A stretch of 40,517 bases of DNA from Acidobacteriota bacterium (GTDB taxonomy: Bacteria; Acidobacteriota; Vicinamibacteria; Vicinamibacterales; CAVVIG01): positions 1-40,517 of the forward strand of contig QHWJ01000298.1 of NCBI GenBank assembly GCA_003222535.1. Reading direction: 5' to 3'. Below are positions 8,924-16,786 of this stretch, piece by piece. Both the position numbers and the translations under genes were made by a program. The notes beneath the pieces were generated by a model. That model was not told the origin of the DNA and ran no database searches. It saw only the letters and a program-made list of their open reading frames with translations. How positions within the stretch are numbered: position 1 is the first letter of the stretch; each line of letters begins with the position of its first letter.

Positions 8924-9234
8924 ACCACGAAGATCACGAAACACACGAAACACACGAAAAAAGACGACGGTTTAAACGCAGAGAACCGCAAAGCCCGCAG
9001 AAGCAGCGCGTGCGACGGGCGGCCGGCGTAGCCGGCCGCTCAGCGATGGCGACAACGGCGTCGCAATCACAAACGTTCCATCGCGGTCGTTTGTGTTGGG
9101 TGCCGTTGGCGCCATCGCGGCCCGCGAGCCGGGCCGGTCGCACGCTCGGTCTTTTCGTGTCCTTCGTGGCCTTCGTGTGCTTCGTGGTTACGTTCCTCGC
9201 TCTGCGAGCTCCGCGCTCTCAGCGGTTAAAACGT
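8924..9234. repeat. interleaved inverted repeats in the 8827-9330 gap
   Basis: Three inverted repeat pairs occur. Arm A (ACCACGAAGATCACGAAACA, from 8924) matches A' ending CTTCGTGTGCTTCGTGGTT (to 9189). Arm B (TTTAAACGCAGAG, about 8971) matches B' (CTCTCAGCGGTTAAAA, to about 9232). Between them GCGATGGCGACAACGGC at 9043-9059 pairs with GCCGTTGGCGCCATCGC at 9102-9118. A and B are crossed (A B A' B'), not nested. No gene is seen here. Confidence 0.75.
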
Positions 9235-9330
9235 GGCCACGTGGGCCACAATTGCAGCGTGACGCCGTTCATGCGGGAATGTGAGAGCGGTTGCTTTTCT
9301 TCGTTGCTTCGTTGCTCTGTGTAGTCAAGC

Positions 9331-9512
9331 TAGCAGCCCGTGGTGAAAGTCTGGCTGCATTCGACGAGCGATGCATCCCCGCCGGCTGCGTTGCTCCTCG
9401 CTCAACTACTCCCGGTATTCTCGGTCGTCGCGCCTTGCCCGCGGGGCGCCTCGGGACGACACGGTCCACCGCCTCGGGACGCCCGGCGCTCACGTGCATC
9501 CGTAATGCGACG
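9331..9512. repeat. palindromic element copy 2, right arm degraded
   Basis: The left 60 bases (TAGCAGCCCGTGGTGAAAG, TGCATTCGACGAGCGATGCAT) are nearly identical to copy 3 at 14637. The core GCGTTGCTCCTCGC, TACTCCCGGTATTCTC, TCGTCGCGCCTTGC and GGGCGCCTCGG is present. The expected matching right arm is missing; the sequence instead runs on to a CCGTAATGCGACG end like that of copy 4. The stop codon of the MBL-fold gene is about 20 bases further on. The right boundary is approximate. Confidence 0.8.
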
Positions 9513-9534
9513 ATCGGCCGAGCTCTTCGGTCCC

Positions 9535-10992
9535 TTACTGCGTCGACGGGGTCCGGCCTACCCAGCGCGTCAGCTCCGCCATCGTCACGACGCGGTTGTC
9601 CGCCGGATAGTGAACCGGAACGATGCGTTGCACGTCGAGCTTCAGTCGACGGATGTTGTCGAGGAGGCTCACGGTAAACGGGCTCGGCGGACTCGGCGGC
9701 GGCGCAGTGGTAGCCTGTGGGTTGTAGCCGTCGGCTTCGAGCAGCACCTTCTCCTTCGGGAGATACACGATGAGCATCCCGTCGTGGTGACCGAAATTCT
9801 GCAGGTGATGCAGCTCGACGACATGCGTGCCGTCGGTCAGCACTTTCTTCTCGCCAACCGCCTCGACCACCGGCTTCTTCCCGAGCTGCTGCGCTTTGTC
9901 CGGATTCAGCGTGTGCGGCGTGCTCAGGATTTTCTCCAGATAGGCTTTGTTTACCTGATGGGTGAGGATGGTCGACCCTTCGGCGACGAACCCGCGCAGG
10001 CCGCTCGAGTGATCGATGTGGCTGTGCGTGTTGATCAGGTATTTGATCGGCTTCCCGGGAATCAGGCGCTTGGCTTCCGCGATGACGGCCAGCGCGCGGG
10101 GCTCGTTCTGCCCGCTCTCGACGATCGCGATGTAGTCCTTGAAATCGATCGCGATCACGGCGTAGCCGCCGGTGATCAGGTAGACGCCGTCGCCCAGCTT
10201 CTCCGATTGCGCGGGCGGGTTGGCCGGCGCCGCGGCCGCGGCGGGCGCGCCGCCCCTCCCCTGCTGCGGCTGGATGTTGACGGCCGCGTTCACCTTCACA
10301 TCGGTGACATTCAGATCGAAGATCGGAAACCCACCCTGTTTCTGGACGATGTGCATGGGGAACTGCGCGCCGCCGGCGTCCTTGTAGTCGCTGTAGATCG
10401 CCTCGAAGGGCATGTCGCCGAGGAACGGGTTGTCGATCCACGTCTCGACGCGCTCGACCATGTTCTGCGGGTTGATGTAGCCGTTGACCTTGGCCTTGTT
10501 GTCCCCGAGGAATGTGACCACGTTGTATTTCTTCCCGCCCATTGTCCTGGCTTCGACCGTGGCGTTCCTCTTCATCGCCGCGCGCAGAAAGCCGTGCGGC
10601 GTCATCAGGATTTCCAGCTGCTGCACCCACGGGGTGTCGGCGCTGACGATGATCGTCTGGTTCTGCGGCTGTTCGCCGACGAGCGGTTGCTGACCGCCGC
10701 CGTGCGGCGGGTTTTCTCCCTGCACGCGCACGCGTTCCACGCGCGAGGCCGGCGTGTCGAAGTTGATCATCCGCGTGTAGCTCTTGTTGATGAACTTCGG
10801 CCACGGCGAGGCGGGATTCGGCGCCTGGCCGAGGGCGAAATCCAACCCCGTCGCCGAGTACTGCACGGTCTTCAGGGCGTCGACACCCATGGCCCTGGAC
10901 GCGTCGCCGATGACCGCCCGGGCGTCCTGCGCCGAGGAGGACCAGGCCAGCACAGCCGTCACTGCACACACGGCCAAACATTTCCTGAACAT
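9535..10992 (-). CDS. exported MBL-fold metallo-hydrolase
   Basis: 485 residues with a signal peptide (MFRKCLAVCAVTAVLAWSSSAQ). The N-terminal half (to about residue 260) is a beta-rich domain of unknown role with an Ala/Pro-rich linker (GRGGAPAAAAAPANPP). The C-terminal half is a metallo-beta-lactamase fold: HSHIDH at about residue 323 is the HxHxDH zinc motif, and FGHHDGM and LLEADGYN give the further His and Asp ligands. The family includes lactamases, thioesterases, lactonases and quinoprotein-relay hydrolases; the sequence does not settle the substrate. AGGGG lies upstream of the ATG at 10992, and a TACAAT box at 11028-11033 could be its -10 element. It stands alone as a transcription unit on the minus strand. 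Confidence 0.9.
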   Translation of the reverse strand: MFRKCLAVCAVTAVLAWSSSAQDARAVIGDASRAMGVDALKTVQYSATGLDFALGQAPNPASPWPKFINKSYTRMINFDTPASRVERVRVQGENPPHGGGQQPLVGEQPQNQTIIVSADTPWVQQLEILMTPHGFLRAAMKRNATVEARTMGGKKYNVVTFLGDNKAKVNGYINPQNMVERVETWIDNPFLGDMPFEAIYSDYKDAGGAQFPMHIVQKQGGFPIFDLNVTDVKVNAAVNIQPQQGRGGAPAAAAAPANPPAQSEKLGDGVYLITGGYAVIAIDFKDYIAIVESGQNEPRALAVIAEAKRLIPGKPIKYLINTHSHIDHSSGLRGFVAEGSTILTHQVNKAYLEKILSTPHTLNPDKAQQLGKKPVVEAVGEKKVLTDGTHVVELHHLQNFGHHDGMLIVYLPKEKVLLEADGYNPQATTAPPPSPPSPFTVSLLDNIRRLKLDVQRIVPVHYPADNRVVTMAELTRWVGRTPSTQ

Positions 10993-11051
10993 GTTGCCAC
11001 CCCTTTCAACAAGCGTTTCGTCCGCCGATTGTAGATCGGTGTGCTCAGTAG

Positions 11052-11072
11052 GGCGACCCTTTTAGGGTCGCC
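11052..11072 (-). terminator. stem-loop after the selenoprotein gene
   Basis: GGCGACCCT and AGGGTCGCC form a perfect 9-bp stem with a TTT loop, 24 bases past the stop codon of the minus-strand gene ending at 11096. No long U run follows. Confidence 0.55.
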
Positions 11073-11095
11073 GCTGGCGGACCTGAAAGGCGCGC

Positions 11096-11698
11096 CTACG
11101 ACTGACCGCGGACGTAGCCTTGCGCCGCCATGCGCTTCCCGCTCATGCGATAGGCGCTCGCGGGCAAATCGTGGACGCCGGTGGCGTCGATCCAGGCGTT
11201 GTAGAACCGGAAAAGCGCGCACACCGTGATGGCGTCATAGACCGCCTCGTCGCTCCACCCTGCCGCTTTCACCCGGTCGACGTCTTCGCACCGGATGAGG
11301 TTCGACTGCTCGTTCATCTTCTCGATGAACGCGAACAACGCCTTTTCTCGATCGTCGATCGGTGCCGAGCGGTAGTCCTCGATCACCGCATCCACGAGCG
11401 CTCTATCCCCGAGGAGCTCCGCCGCGACCGCGGCGTGTGAGCCGATTCAAAACGGGCACGCGTTCCGCCGGGACGTAAACGCGGCGATCAACTCCCGCTG
11501 CCCGGCCGAGAGAGGCGACGACCCGCGCATGACCCCCTGGGTGAAGTGCGCCAGGTGTTCCGTGCGATCGGGCTTGAACGCGAACAGATGCATGATCTGC
11601 GGAACCGGAAGCCCTGCTCCGCGCATCTGGCGAATAGCTTCCGCCCACGGTCCGCCGCCCTCATGCTGTTCGACTTCCGGCAAGTACATTTGTTCCAT
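11096..11698 (-). CDS. AhpD-like peroxidase-related selenoprotein (UGA read as selenocysteine)
   Basis: A 200-residue carboxymuconolactone decarboxylase/AhpD-fold protein, complete only if the UGA at 11449-11447 is read as selenocysteine. Upstream of it the frame runs from ATG 11698 (AGGA 6 bases ahead) as MEQMYLPEVEQHEGG through GQRELIAAFTSRRNACPF; downstream the same frame continues IGSHAAVAAELLGDRALVDAV to YNAWIDATGVHDL and stops at 11096. The joined active site is C81-P-F-U84 with H88, where this family normally has CxxC and His (CPFC or CPYC). The frame never shifts and homology covers both sides, so a chance stop is unlikely. A hairpin fitting a bacterial SECIS starts 3 bases after the UGA. 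The role is expected to be peroxide or thiol redox defence in the cytoplasm (no signal peptide). Standard gene calling would split it into two fragments. Confidence 0.85.
11415..11443 (-). promoter_or_regulatory. candidate bacterial SECIS hairpin
   Basis: In the mRNA, after UGA-AUC comes GGCUC (lower stem), ACA (5' bulge), CGCCGC (upper stem), GGUC (apical loop), GCGGCG, GAGCU. Both stems pair fully (6 bp upper; 5 bp lower with one G-U). Counting the UGA as 1-3, the loop G-U is at positions 22-23, very close to the GU of the Escherichia coli fdhF SECIS loop, which is known to contact SelB. A bulge on the 5' side of the stem is also typical. All of it lies inside the coding frame, as bacterial SECIS elements do. 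Confidence 0.75.
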
Positions 11699-11895
11699 CG
11701 GCGTCCTACCGCGTTTCTGCCGGAACGAGCCGGGCACTCATTCGCGGCGTCGCTTCGTAGATCGACTGATCGATGCCAACACGTCAAGGCTCTCCGATGC
11801 AGCCGCGCGTTGGTTTCATGCGGTATCGGGGCAGCGCGGCGGTCAGCTGCAACCGCAACGCCAGGACCCCGCCGACGGCCAGGACCAGCCCGGCC

Positions 11896-11933
11896 CTCAC
11901 ACCTGTGAGCGCGGTCACCACGGGCTGCTAACG
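11896..11933. repeat. small hairpin and terminal fragment of the palindromic element
   Basis: CTCACA-CC-TGTGAG (11896-11909) forms a small hairpin. TCACCACGGGCTGCTAACG at 11915-11933 is identical over 19 bases to the right end of element copy 3 (14785-14803). Read on the minus strand it supplies the TAG stop of the SMP-30 gene at 11928-11930. No element core is visible in the rest of the 11699-11927 gap, where I see no gene. Confidence 0.7.
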
Positions 11934-12875
11934 GGGCAGGCCGGCGATTTCTGTTCGTACCTTGTACAGAGTTTTGCCGGCGGTCACGTAGAGGGTTTTC
12001 ATATCTGCGCCTCCAAACGCATTGTTCGTGATGAAGTCCTCCGGAATGGGAATGAACTTGAGAAGCTTGCCCTGAGGGGAAATAACGTAGACGCCGGTCC
12101 TGGTAGCGAGAGTTTCCGAAGTGCCGCGAAGCTGGTTCATTCCAGCGGAGGCGTACAGGTTGCCCTGCGTATCGATGCTCATGCCGTCCGCGCTTCGGCC
12201 AGGATAGAAGTTGTAGTGGATCCGCATGTTGCCAACCCTTCCGTCGGCGCCGAGGTCATACGCGCGGATCATGCGGGCGCCGCCTTCCGCGCCATTCGCT
12301 TCGATCAGATACAGCTGCTTGTCATCAGGTGAGATCTGAATCCCATTCGGCCGCTGGACGTCCGGAGCCGCAAGAATACGCGCCAGATGACCGGGCCCGT
12401 CGATCCGATAGACGGCGCCGCCGGTCAGATCCGTGAAGTACAACCGACCCTTGCCGTCGATCGTGACGTCATTTGGACCCACGAACGGCTTGCCTTGATA
12501 GTTGTCGGCGAGCACTTCCATTTTGCCTGTGCGCAAGTCCGTCCGCGTGACTTGTGGCTTGAATTTCACCAGCACGCCCGTTCGCTGCGATTCCGCGCCC
12601 TCGCACGCAACCAGTCGGCCCTGAGGATCGATGAGCAGGCCGTTCGCATTGTTGCTGCGCTCGCGAAACGTCGACAACACGCCTTGCGCGGTCAGCTTCA
12701 TGATCCGCAACGACACCATCTCGGTGAAATACACGTTGCCGTCCCGATCGACCGCGGGACCTTCCGTGAACGCGACGGTTGTCGCGATCTCGGGCTGCTG
12801 CGCGGCCAGAAGCCTCGGGACCACCCCGATGAGGGCTATCGCCAACGCAAAACCTTCCAGTCGACGACGCGTCAA
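11928..12875 (-). CDS. SMP-30/gluconolactonase-like exported beta-propeller
   Basis: 315 residues with a signal peptide (ALAIALIGVVPRLLAAQ). It is a six-bladed SMP-30/LRE-type propeller. The divalent-metal ligands of the family are recognisable: Glu in FTEGPAVD, Asn in GPNDVTID and Asp in SADGMSID. It is expected to open sugar lactones or related esters in the periplasm; the exact substrate cannot be read from sequence. Translation starts at a TTG (12875), chosen because GGAGG sits 6-7 bases upstream and the signal peptide follows at once. The gene stops at a TAG that belongs to a fragment of the dispersed palindromic element, so the present C-terminus (AGLPR) may have been set by that insertion. 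Confidence 0.85.
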   Translation of the reverse strand: MTRRRLEGFALAIALIGVVPRLLAAQQPEIATTVAFTEGPAVDRDGNVYFTEMVSLRIMKLTAQGVLSTFRERSNNANGLLIDPQGRLVACEGAESQRTGVLVKFKPQVTRTDLRTGKMEVLADNYQGKPFVGPNDVTIDGKGRLYFTDLTGGAVYRIDGPGHLARILAAPDVQRPNGIQISPDDKQLYLIEANGAEGGARMIRAYDLGADGRVGNMRIHYNFYPGRSADGMSIDTQGNLYASAGMNQLRGTSETLATRTGVYVISPQGKLLKFIPIPEDFITNNAFGGADMKTLYVTAGKTLYKVRTEIAGLPR

Positions 12876-13140
12876 GGCAGCCTCCAGTCTTCGAGCTTCG
12901 CCCGAACATTGCCGCCCGCAACGGCGGCGTTTTCGGCCGCATTACACCTGCGACCGCCGCGCGTCCTCGCTGCGCGTCCAGCCGCATCTAAGGGCCCTAA
13001 GCGCCGAGTGTAGCCCAAGGTCCGCCCGGTTCAAACGCATGGAATCCGATGGAGCGTCCGGGCGGCCGCGTCAGGCAGCAAGCAACGGTCACGCAGCGTC
13101 CCGGGCGCGACGTCGGCCCAAGCGGGCGCACGCGGGAGCG

Positions 13141-13282
13141 GAGGTGACGGAGATATCGGTTGTACACGAAGGAACGAAGCAACGGAGACGAACAGAGAAG
13201 AAGTTTGATCTTCTCCGTTTGTGTCTCCGTTGCTCTGCTTCTCTGTGTTTTGCCGTTTTCTCCGTCCCCTCCGTTATCTCCG
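13141..13282. repeat. hairpin repeat of CGGAGA/TCTCCG words
   Basis: The left arm (GAACGAAGCAACGGAGACGA, CAGAGAAGAAG) pairs imperfectly with the right arm (CTTCTCCGTTTGTGTCTCCG, TTGCTCTGCTTC), and the outer GGTGACGGAGATATC pairs with CCGTTATCTCC. It belongs to the same simple-word hairpin class as 5626, 8924 and 36727. The rest of the 12876-13288 gap shows nothing recognisable. Confidence 0.7.
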
Positions 13283-13288
13283 CCCGAT

Positions 13289-13456
13289 CTAGCGCGAACG
13301 AAGCGAGATCATCAGCGGAAGGATCCATGCGAGGAAGGCGATCGTGAGCGCGAGGTAGACCCAATCTCGCCGGGTCTTCGGCCCGACACCCAGGATGTAG
13401 GGCCCAACGATGCAGGCGCCCGCGAGCAGGAGAAACCAGGTGTCCACCGAACGCAT
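13289..13456 (-). CDS. small two-helix membrane protein
   Basis: 55 residues, MRSVDTWFLLLAGACIVGPY ending in MISLRSR. Two hydrophobic segments (about 7-23 and 33-50) are separated by a short charged loop (GPKTRRDWV), so both ends should be on the same side of the membrane. A strong AGGGGGA lies 4 bases before the ATG at 13456, which is the best evidence that it is real. It is divergent from the ATP-grasp gene. I do not recognise a family. Confidence 0.65.
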   Translation of the reverse strand: MRSVDTWFLLLAGACIVGPYILGVGPKTRRDWVYLALTIAFLAWILPLMISLRSR

Positions 13457-13553
13457 CTCGTCCCCCTGTCCCAGGATTTGGACGACAAGACGGGTGCTCA
13501 GGTCTTCCCGAGTGCTGTCGACTCGGATGTGACACGATAGTCGTCTCCGACTC

Positions 13554-14543
13554 ATGACGACATCGACTCCGGACCTGATCGTGCTGCACGAGCATCCCGA
13601 GTGGCAGAAGCCGCTCTTCGCCGCGCTGCAGCGGCGCGGCGTGCCGTTCGCGCCGTTCGACGTCACCCGGGCGGCGTTCAGCAACGTCGAGCCGCCTCGC
13701 GCGCGGCTGTATTTCAACCAGGCCAGCCCGAGCGCGTACATTCGTGGCAACACGCGCGCTGTACCGCTGGCGCTGGCCTACATGCGGTCGCTGGAGCTGC
13801 TCGGCGCGCGCGTCCTGAACGGCGCGGAGGTCTTCGCGCTCGAGTTGAGCAAGAGCGCGCAGGCGACGCTGCTCCGGAGGCTGGGCATCGACTGCCCGCG
13901 CTCCATTACGTTCAACGACGTCGCCGCCCTGCGCCGGTACGAGCACGACGTGCGCTGGCCGGCTCTGCTGAAGCCGGATCAGGGCGGCAGCGGCGCCCGC
14001 ATCCAGGTCGTCAACTCGCTCGCGGAGGTCGAGGCGATCTTCGCCGCCGATCCGAACGTGTGGCTGCCCGACAATCTGTTCCTGCTGCAGGAGTACCTGC
14101 CGCACGATCCCGGCCGCGGCATCGTCCGCCTGGAGTTCCTTGACGGCGAGCTGCTGTACGCGATGCGGGTCGTCACGCACGGACACTTCAACCTGTGCCC
14201 GTCACCCGTCTGCAATCCTGAGGAAGACGCCGGCGCGTGTGACACGCCGCCGCATCAGAAGGTCGAGGCGCCGCCGGTGGAGTTTCATCCGTTCCCTGAG
14301 GTGCCGCGAGACGCGGTGGAGATGGCGAAGCGGATCGTGCGCGCGGCCAGGCTCGATGTCGGCGGCATCGAGTATCTCGAAACAGACGGTGGCCGGCGCG
14401 TGTTCTACGACGTCAATGCCAACTCGAACCTGCGCGCGTCAGTGGCTGCGGCCTTCGGCTTCGATCCCTTCGAGCGCGTGGTCGACTTTCTCGCAGGTGA
14501 GCTGGCGAAGCGCGGTAAGAGGCGACGCTGCCGGGTCGAGTGA
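13554..14543 (+). CDS. ATP-grasp ligase, RimK-like
   Basis: 329 residues, no signal peptide, so cytoplasmic. The ATP-grasp fold shows the Lys of PALLKPDQGGSGARIQVV, the hinge LLQEYLPH, and the Mg-binding EYLETDGGRRVFYDVNANSN near the C-terminus, as in RimK/glutathione-synthetase-type ligases that join a carboxylate to an amine by way of an acyl phosphate. An inserted CNPEEDAGACDTPPH segment near residue 225 holds two Cys and a His. The amine and acid partners are unknown; no peptide-precursor gene is beside it. The ATG at 13554 lies only about 10 bases after a GATAGT box with no clear ribosome-binding site, so a very short leader is possible. Confidence 0.85.
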   Translation: MTTSTPDLIVLHEHPEWQKPLFAALQRRGVPFAPFDVTRAAFSNVEPPRARLYFNQASPSAYIRGNTRAVPLALAYMRSLELLGARVLNGAEVFALELSKSAQATLLRRLGIDCPRSITFNDVAALRRYEHDVRWPALLKPDQGGSGARIQVVNSLAEVEAIFAADPNVWLPDNLFLLQEYLPHDPGRGIVRLEFLDGELLYAMRVVTHGHFNLCPSPVCNPEEDAGACDTPPHQKVEAPPVEFHPFPEVPRDAVEMAKRIVRAARLDVGGIEYLETDGGRRVFYDVNANSNLRASVAAAFGFDPFERVVDFLAGELAKRGKRRRCRVE

Positions 14544-14636
14544 TTTCGAGAAGTCGATGCGCTCAGTGCCCATGCGTTTCAGCCAGAGCGCCGCGACGGC
14601 TTCGGCCAGAACGCGCCATGTCAGCCACGTTATGCC

Positions 14637-14800
14637 TAACAGCCCGTGGTGAAAGTCTGGCTGCATTCGACGAGCGATGCATCCCCGCCAGCGGCGTTGC
14701 TCCTCCTTCAAATACTCCCGGTATTCTCAGTCGTCGCGCCTTGCCGGCGGGGCGCCTCACTCGTCTCGGTGCGACGCCAGACTTTCACCACGGGCTGCTA
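14637..14800. repeat. palindromic element copy 3 (best preserved)
   Basis: A 20-bp perfect terminal inverted repeat: AGCCCGTGGTGAAAGTCTGG at 14641-14660 and its complement at 14777-14796, with TAAC/GCTA tips. The centre carries the family core GCGTTGCTCCTCC, AATACTCCCGGTATTCTC, GTCGTCGCGCCTTGCC and GGGGCGCCTC. The right tip gives the TAG stop codon of the small gene on the minus strand (14798-14800). About 90 bases separate the left tip from the stop of the ATP-grasp gene. Confidence 0.9.
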
Positions 14801-15037
14801 ACGTTGGAGCGAGTCGAGCTTCATGCTGACGGTGGCGAATTCCTCGGCGAGTATTCGGATGTCGTCGCGAAGGGTCTCGAAGAGGACCTGGGCATGCCGG
14901 CGATTCTCGGCAAGCCCCTCGCGGAACTCTCCACGCAACTCGGCTCCGAGCTTGACCATCTCACCACGCAGCGACACATCGAGCGCGTCGATCCGCTCGC
15001 TCAACCGCTCGATTGCCGCCGACGCTTCGACGTCCAT
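14798..15037 (-). CDS. small coiled-coil protein
   Basis: 79 residues from MDVEASAAIERLSERIDALD to MKLDSLQR. Leu, Ile and Val recur in a heptad-like pattern over almost the whole length (IERLSERIDALDVSLRGEMV, LGAELRGEF, LFETLRDDIRILAEEF), predicting one long amphipathic helix or coiled coil. No signal peptide and no recognised family; short proteins of this kind are often structural or adaptor-like. No clear ribosome-binding site precedes the ATG at 15037. Its stop codon is contributed by the palindromic element. The 15038-15248 stretch upstream holds nothing else that I can identify. Confidence 0.6.
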   Translation of the reverse strand: MDVEASAAIERLSERIDALDVSLRGEMVKLGAELRGEFREGLAENRRHAQVLFETLRDDIRILAEEFATVSMKLDSLQR

Positions 15038-15248
15038 GTGTGAGACGCGTCGATCCTACCATCGTCGGCGGATCGCCGAGCCGGCCCGCAACGTTCGTGT
15101 GCAAACGCATCGATCTGCGGACTGCGCCTGCCGGGCCGAAGCTCGCCAACGTCGTGGCGAGCGAAGGCCCAGACGCGTGCTTTCGCGTGCCACGCGTCCC
15201 ATTGCGTCACGGCTGACTTCTTCTCTTGGTGTGGTGCATGATACCGCC

Positions 15249-16718
15249 ATGCCATCGAACGACATGAGCCGCCGCAGCATGCTGCGCGGCGCGGCGCTCG
15301 GCACGCTCGCTCTGGCGTCTGGCCTCGAACACGTGTTCGGTCAGCCCGCATCGAGGCCGAACATCGTCTTCATCATGGCGGACGATCTCGGGTACGCCGA
15401 CGTCGCGTGCTACGGACGTCCCGATCTCAACACGCCGAACATCGATCGCATCGCCGCCAACGGCGTCCGTTTTCTGCAGGCGTACGCGAACTCCGCGGTC
15501 TGCTCCGCGACGCGCCTGGCGCTGATCACGGGCCGCTATCAGTACCGGCTCCCGCTGGGGCTGGAAGAGCCGCTGGCAACGCCCAACACGACTGTCGGCC
15601 TGCCGCCCGAACATCCCACCCTGCCCTCGCTGCTCAAGAGGATCGGGTACGGGACGACGCTCGTCGGCAAATGGCATCTGGGCGCTCTGCCGAAGTTCGG
15701 TCCGCTTCAGAGCGGCTACGATCATTTCTACGGCTTCCGCACGGGCGCGCTGGATTACTACGCGCACACCAACACCGCGCAAAAGGACGATCTCTGGGAC
15801 GGCGACGTCGCGATCCACGAAACGGGATACCTCACCGGACTGCTCGGCCATCGCGCGGTCGACGTCGTCAACGGCTACGCGCGATCGCGCCAGCCGTTTC
15901 TGCTCAGCCTGCACTTCAACGCGCCGCACTGGCCGTGGGAAGCGCCCGGTGACGAATCGGAGTCAAACCGCGTGCGGTCAACCGGTTTGACCGACTACGA
16001 CGGCGGGTCGCAGAAGACCTATCAGCGCATGATCGAGGCAATGGACACGCAGATCGGCCGCGTCCTCCAGTCGCTTGACGCGAACGGCCTGACGTCGAAC
16101 ACGATCGTCATCTTCACGAGCGACAACGGCGGCGAGCGCTTCGCCGACACGTGGCCGTTCACCGGCCGGAAGACCGAGCTGCTCGAAGGCGGACTGCGGA
16201 TTCCGTCCATCGTCTCGTGGCAAGATCGGATCCCGAAGGGCCGTACGACAGATCAGGTGAGCATGACAATGGATTGGCATCCGACGCTGCTGGCGGCGGC
16301 CGGCGGCGCCCCGGATCCGGCGTTCGCGCCGGACGGTATCAGCCTGCTGCCGCAGCTGGTGCGGAACGCGGCGGTCGTACCGCGCCGGATCTTCTGGCGC
16401 TACAAGGCGAACGCGCAGCGGGCCATCCGCGACGGCGACTTCAAGTACCTCAAGATTCTCGACAGCACATTCCTCTTCAACGTCCCCGACGATCCGATGG
16501 AACGCGCGAACCTGAAGGATCGGCGCAAGGAGGTGTACGACCGGCTGGTCGCGGAGTGGCTCGACTGGAACGCGACGATGCTTCCCGAGATCGACGACAG
16601 CAACACGAACAGCTTTACGGCCGATCAGCTGGCCGACCACATCGGCGCCCGGAAAACGAGCACCAAGGCAGACAACCCCATCCCTCCGAAAAAACCGGGC
16701 GGCCCGCGCTTTAGATGA
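15249..16718 (+). CDS. Tat-exported type I sulfatase
   Basis: 489 residues. A twin-arginine signal (SRRSMLRGAALGTLALASG) sends the folded protein to the periplasm. The alkaline-phosphatase-superfamily core follows: NIVFIMADDLGYADV gives the metal-binding Asp pair, and C85-S-A-T-R89 is the sulfatase signature with Cys to be converted to formylglycine (CxAxR form instead of the more common CxPxR). GKWHLG supplies the Lys and His, and FTSDNGG the further Asp and Asn ligands. It should release sulfate from sulfated sugars or other sulfate esters. No formylglycine-generating enzyme gene is nearby. The ATG at 15249 is 3 bases after TGATACC, so the leader may be very short; an in-frame ATG at 15264 would keep the Tat motif. 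Confidence 0.92.
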   Translation: MPSNDMSRRSMLRGAALGTLALASGLEHVFGQPASRPNIVFIMADDLGYADVACYGRPDLNTPNIDRIAANGVRFLQAYANSAVCSATRLALITGRYQYRLPLGLEEPLATPNTTVGLPPEHPTLPSLLKRIGYGTTLVGKWHLGALPKFGPLQSGYDHFYGFRTGALDYYAHTNTAQKDDLWDGDVAIHETGYLTGLLGHRAVDVVNGYARSRQPFLLSLHFNAPHWPWEAPGDESESNRVRSTGLTDYDGGSQKTYQRMIEAMDTQIGRVLQSLDANGLTSNTIVIFTSDNGGERFADTWPFTGRKTELLEGGLRIPSIVSWQDRIPKGRTTDQVSMTMDWHPTLLAAAGGAPDPAFAPDGISLLPQLVRNAAVVPRRIFWRYKANAQRAIRDGDFKYLKILDSTFLFNVPDDPMERANLKDRRKEVYDRLVAEWLDWNATMLPEIDDSNTNSFTADQLADHIGARKTSTKADNPIPPKKPGGPRFR

Positions 16719-16786
16719 TGAGGCTCAAACTGAAATAGCCGACCCGCACCGTGGAAGTGTGCGCGTCGCGTTGTGCCAGCACCGCC

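Noticed and set aside
11096-11395. Reading the AhpD-like gene as a pseudogene with a premature stop
   Set aside because: The only interruption is a UGA at the catalytic Cys position, the frame is kept, and a SECIS-like hairpin follows at the right distance.
14637-14803. Integron attC sites: TAAC/GTTAG tips and gene stop codons at the palindromes
   Set aside because: The GTTRRRY and RYYYAAC boxes are not consistently present, the ends differ between copies while the core is constant (opposite to attC), genes are in mixed orientation and no integrase gene is seen.
14798-15037. Toxin-antitoxin partner role for the small coiled-coil gene
   Set aside because: No partner gene is adjacent in the same orientation, and the sequence shows only a generic amphipathic helix.
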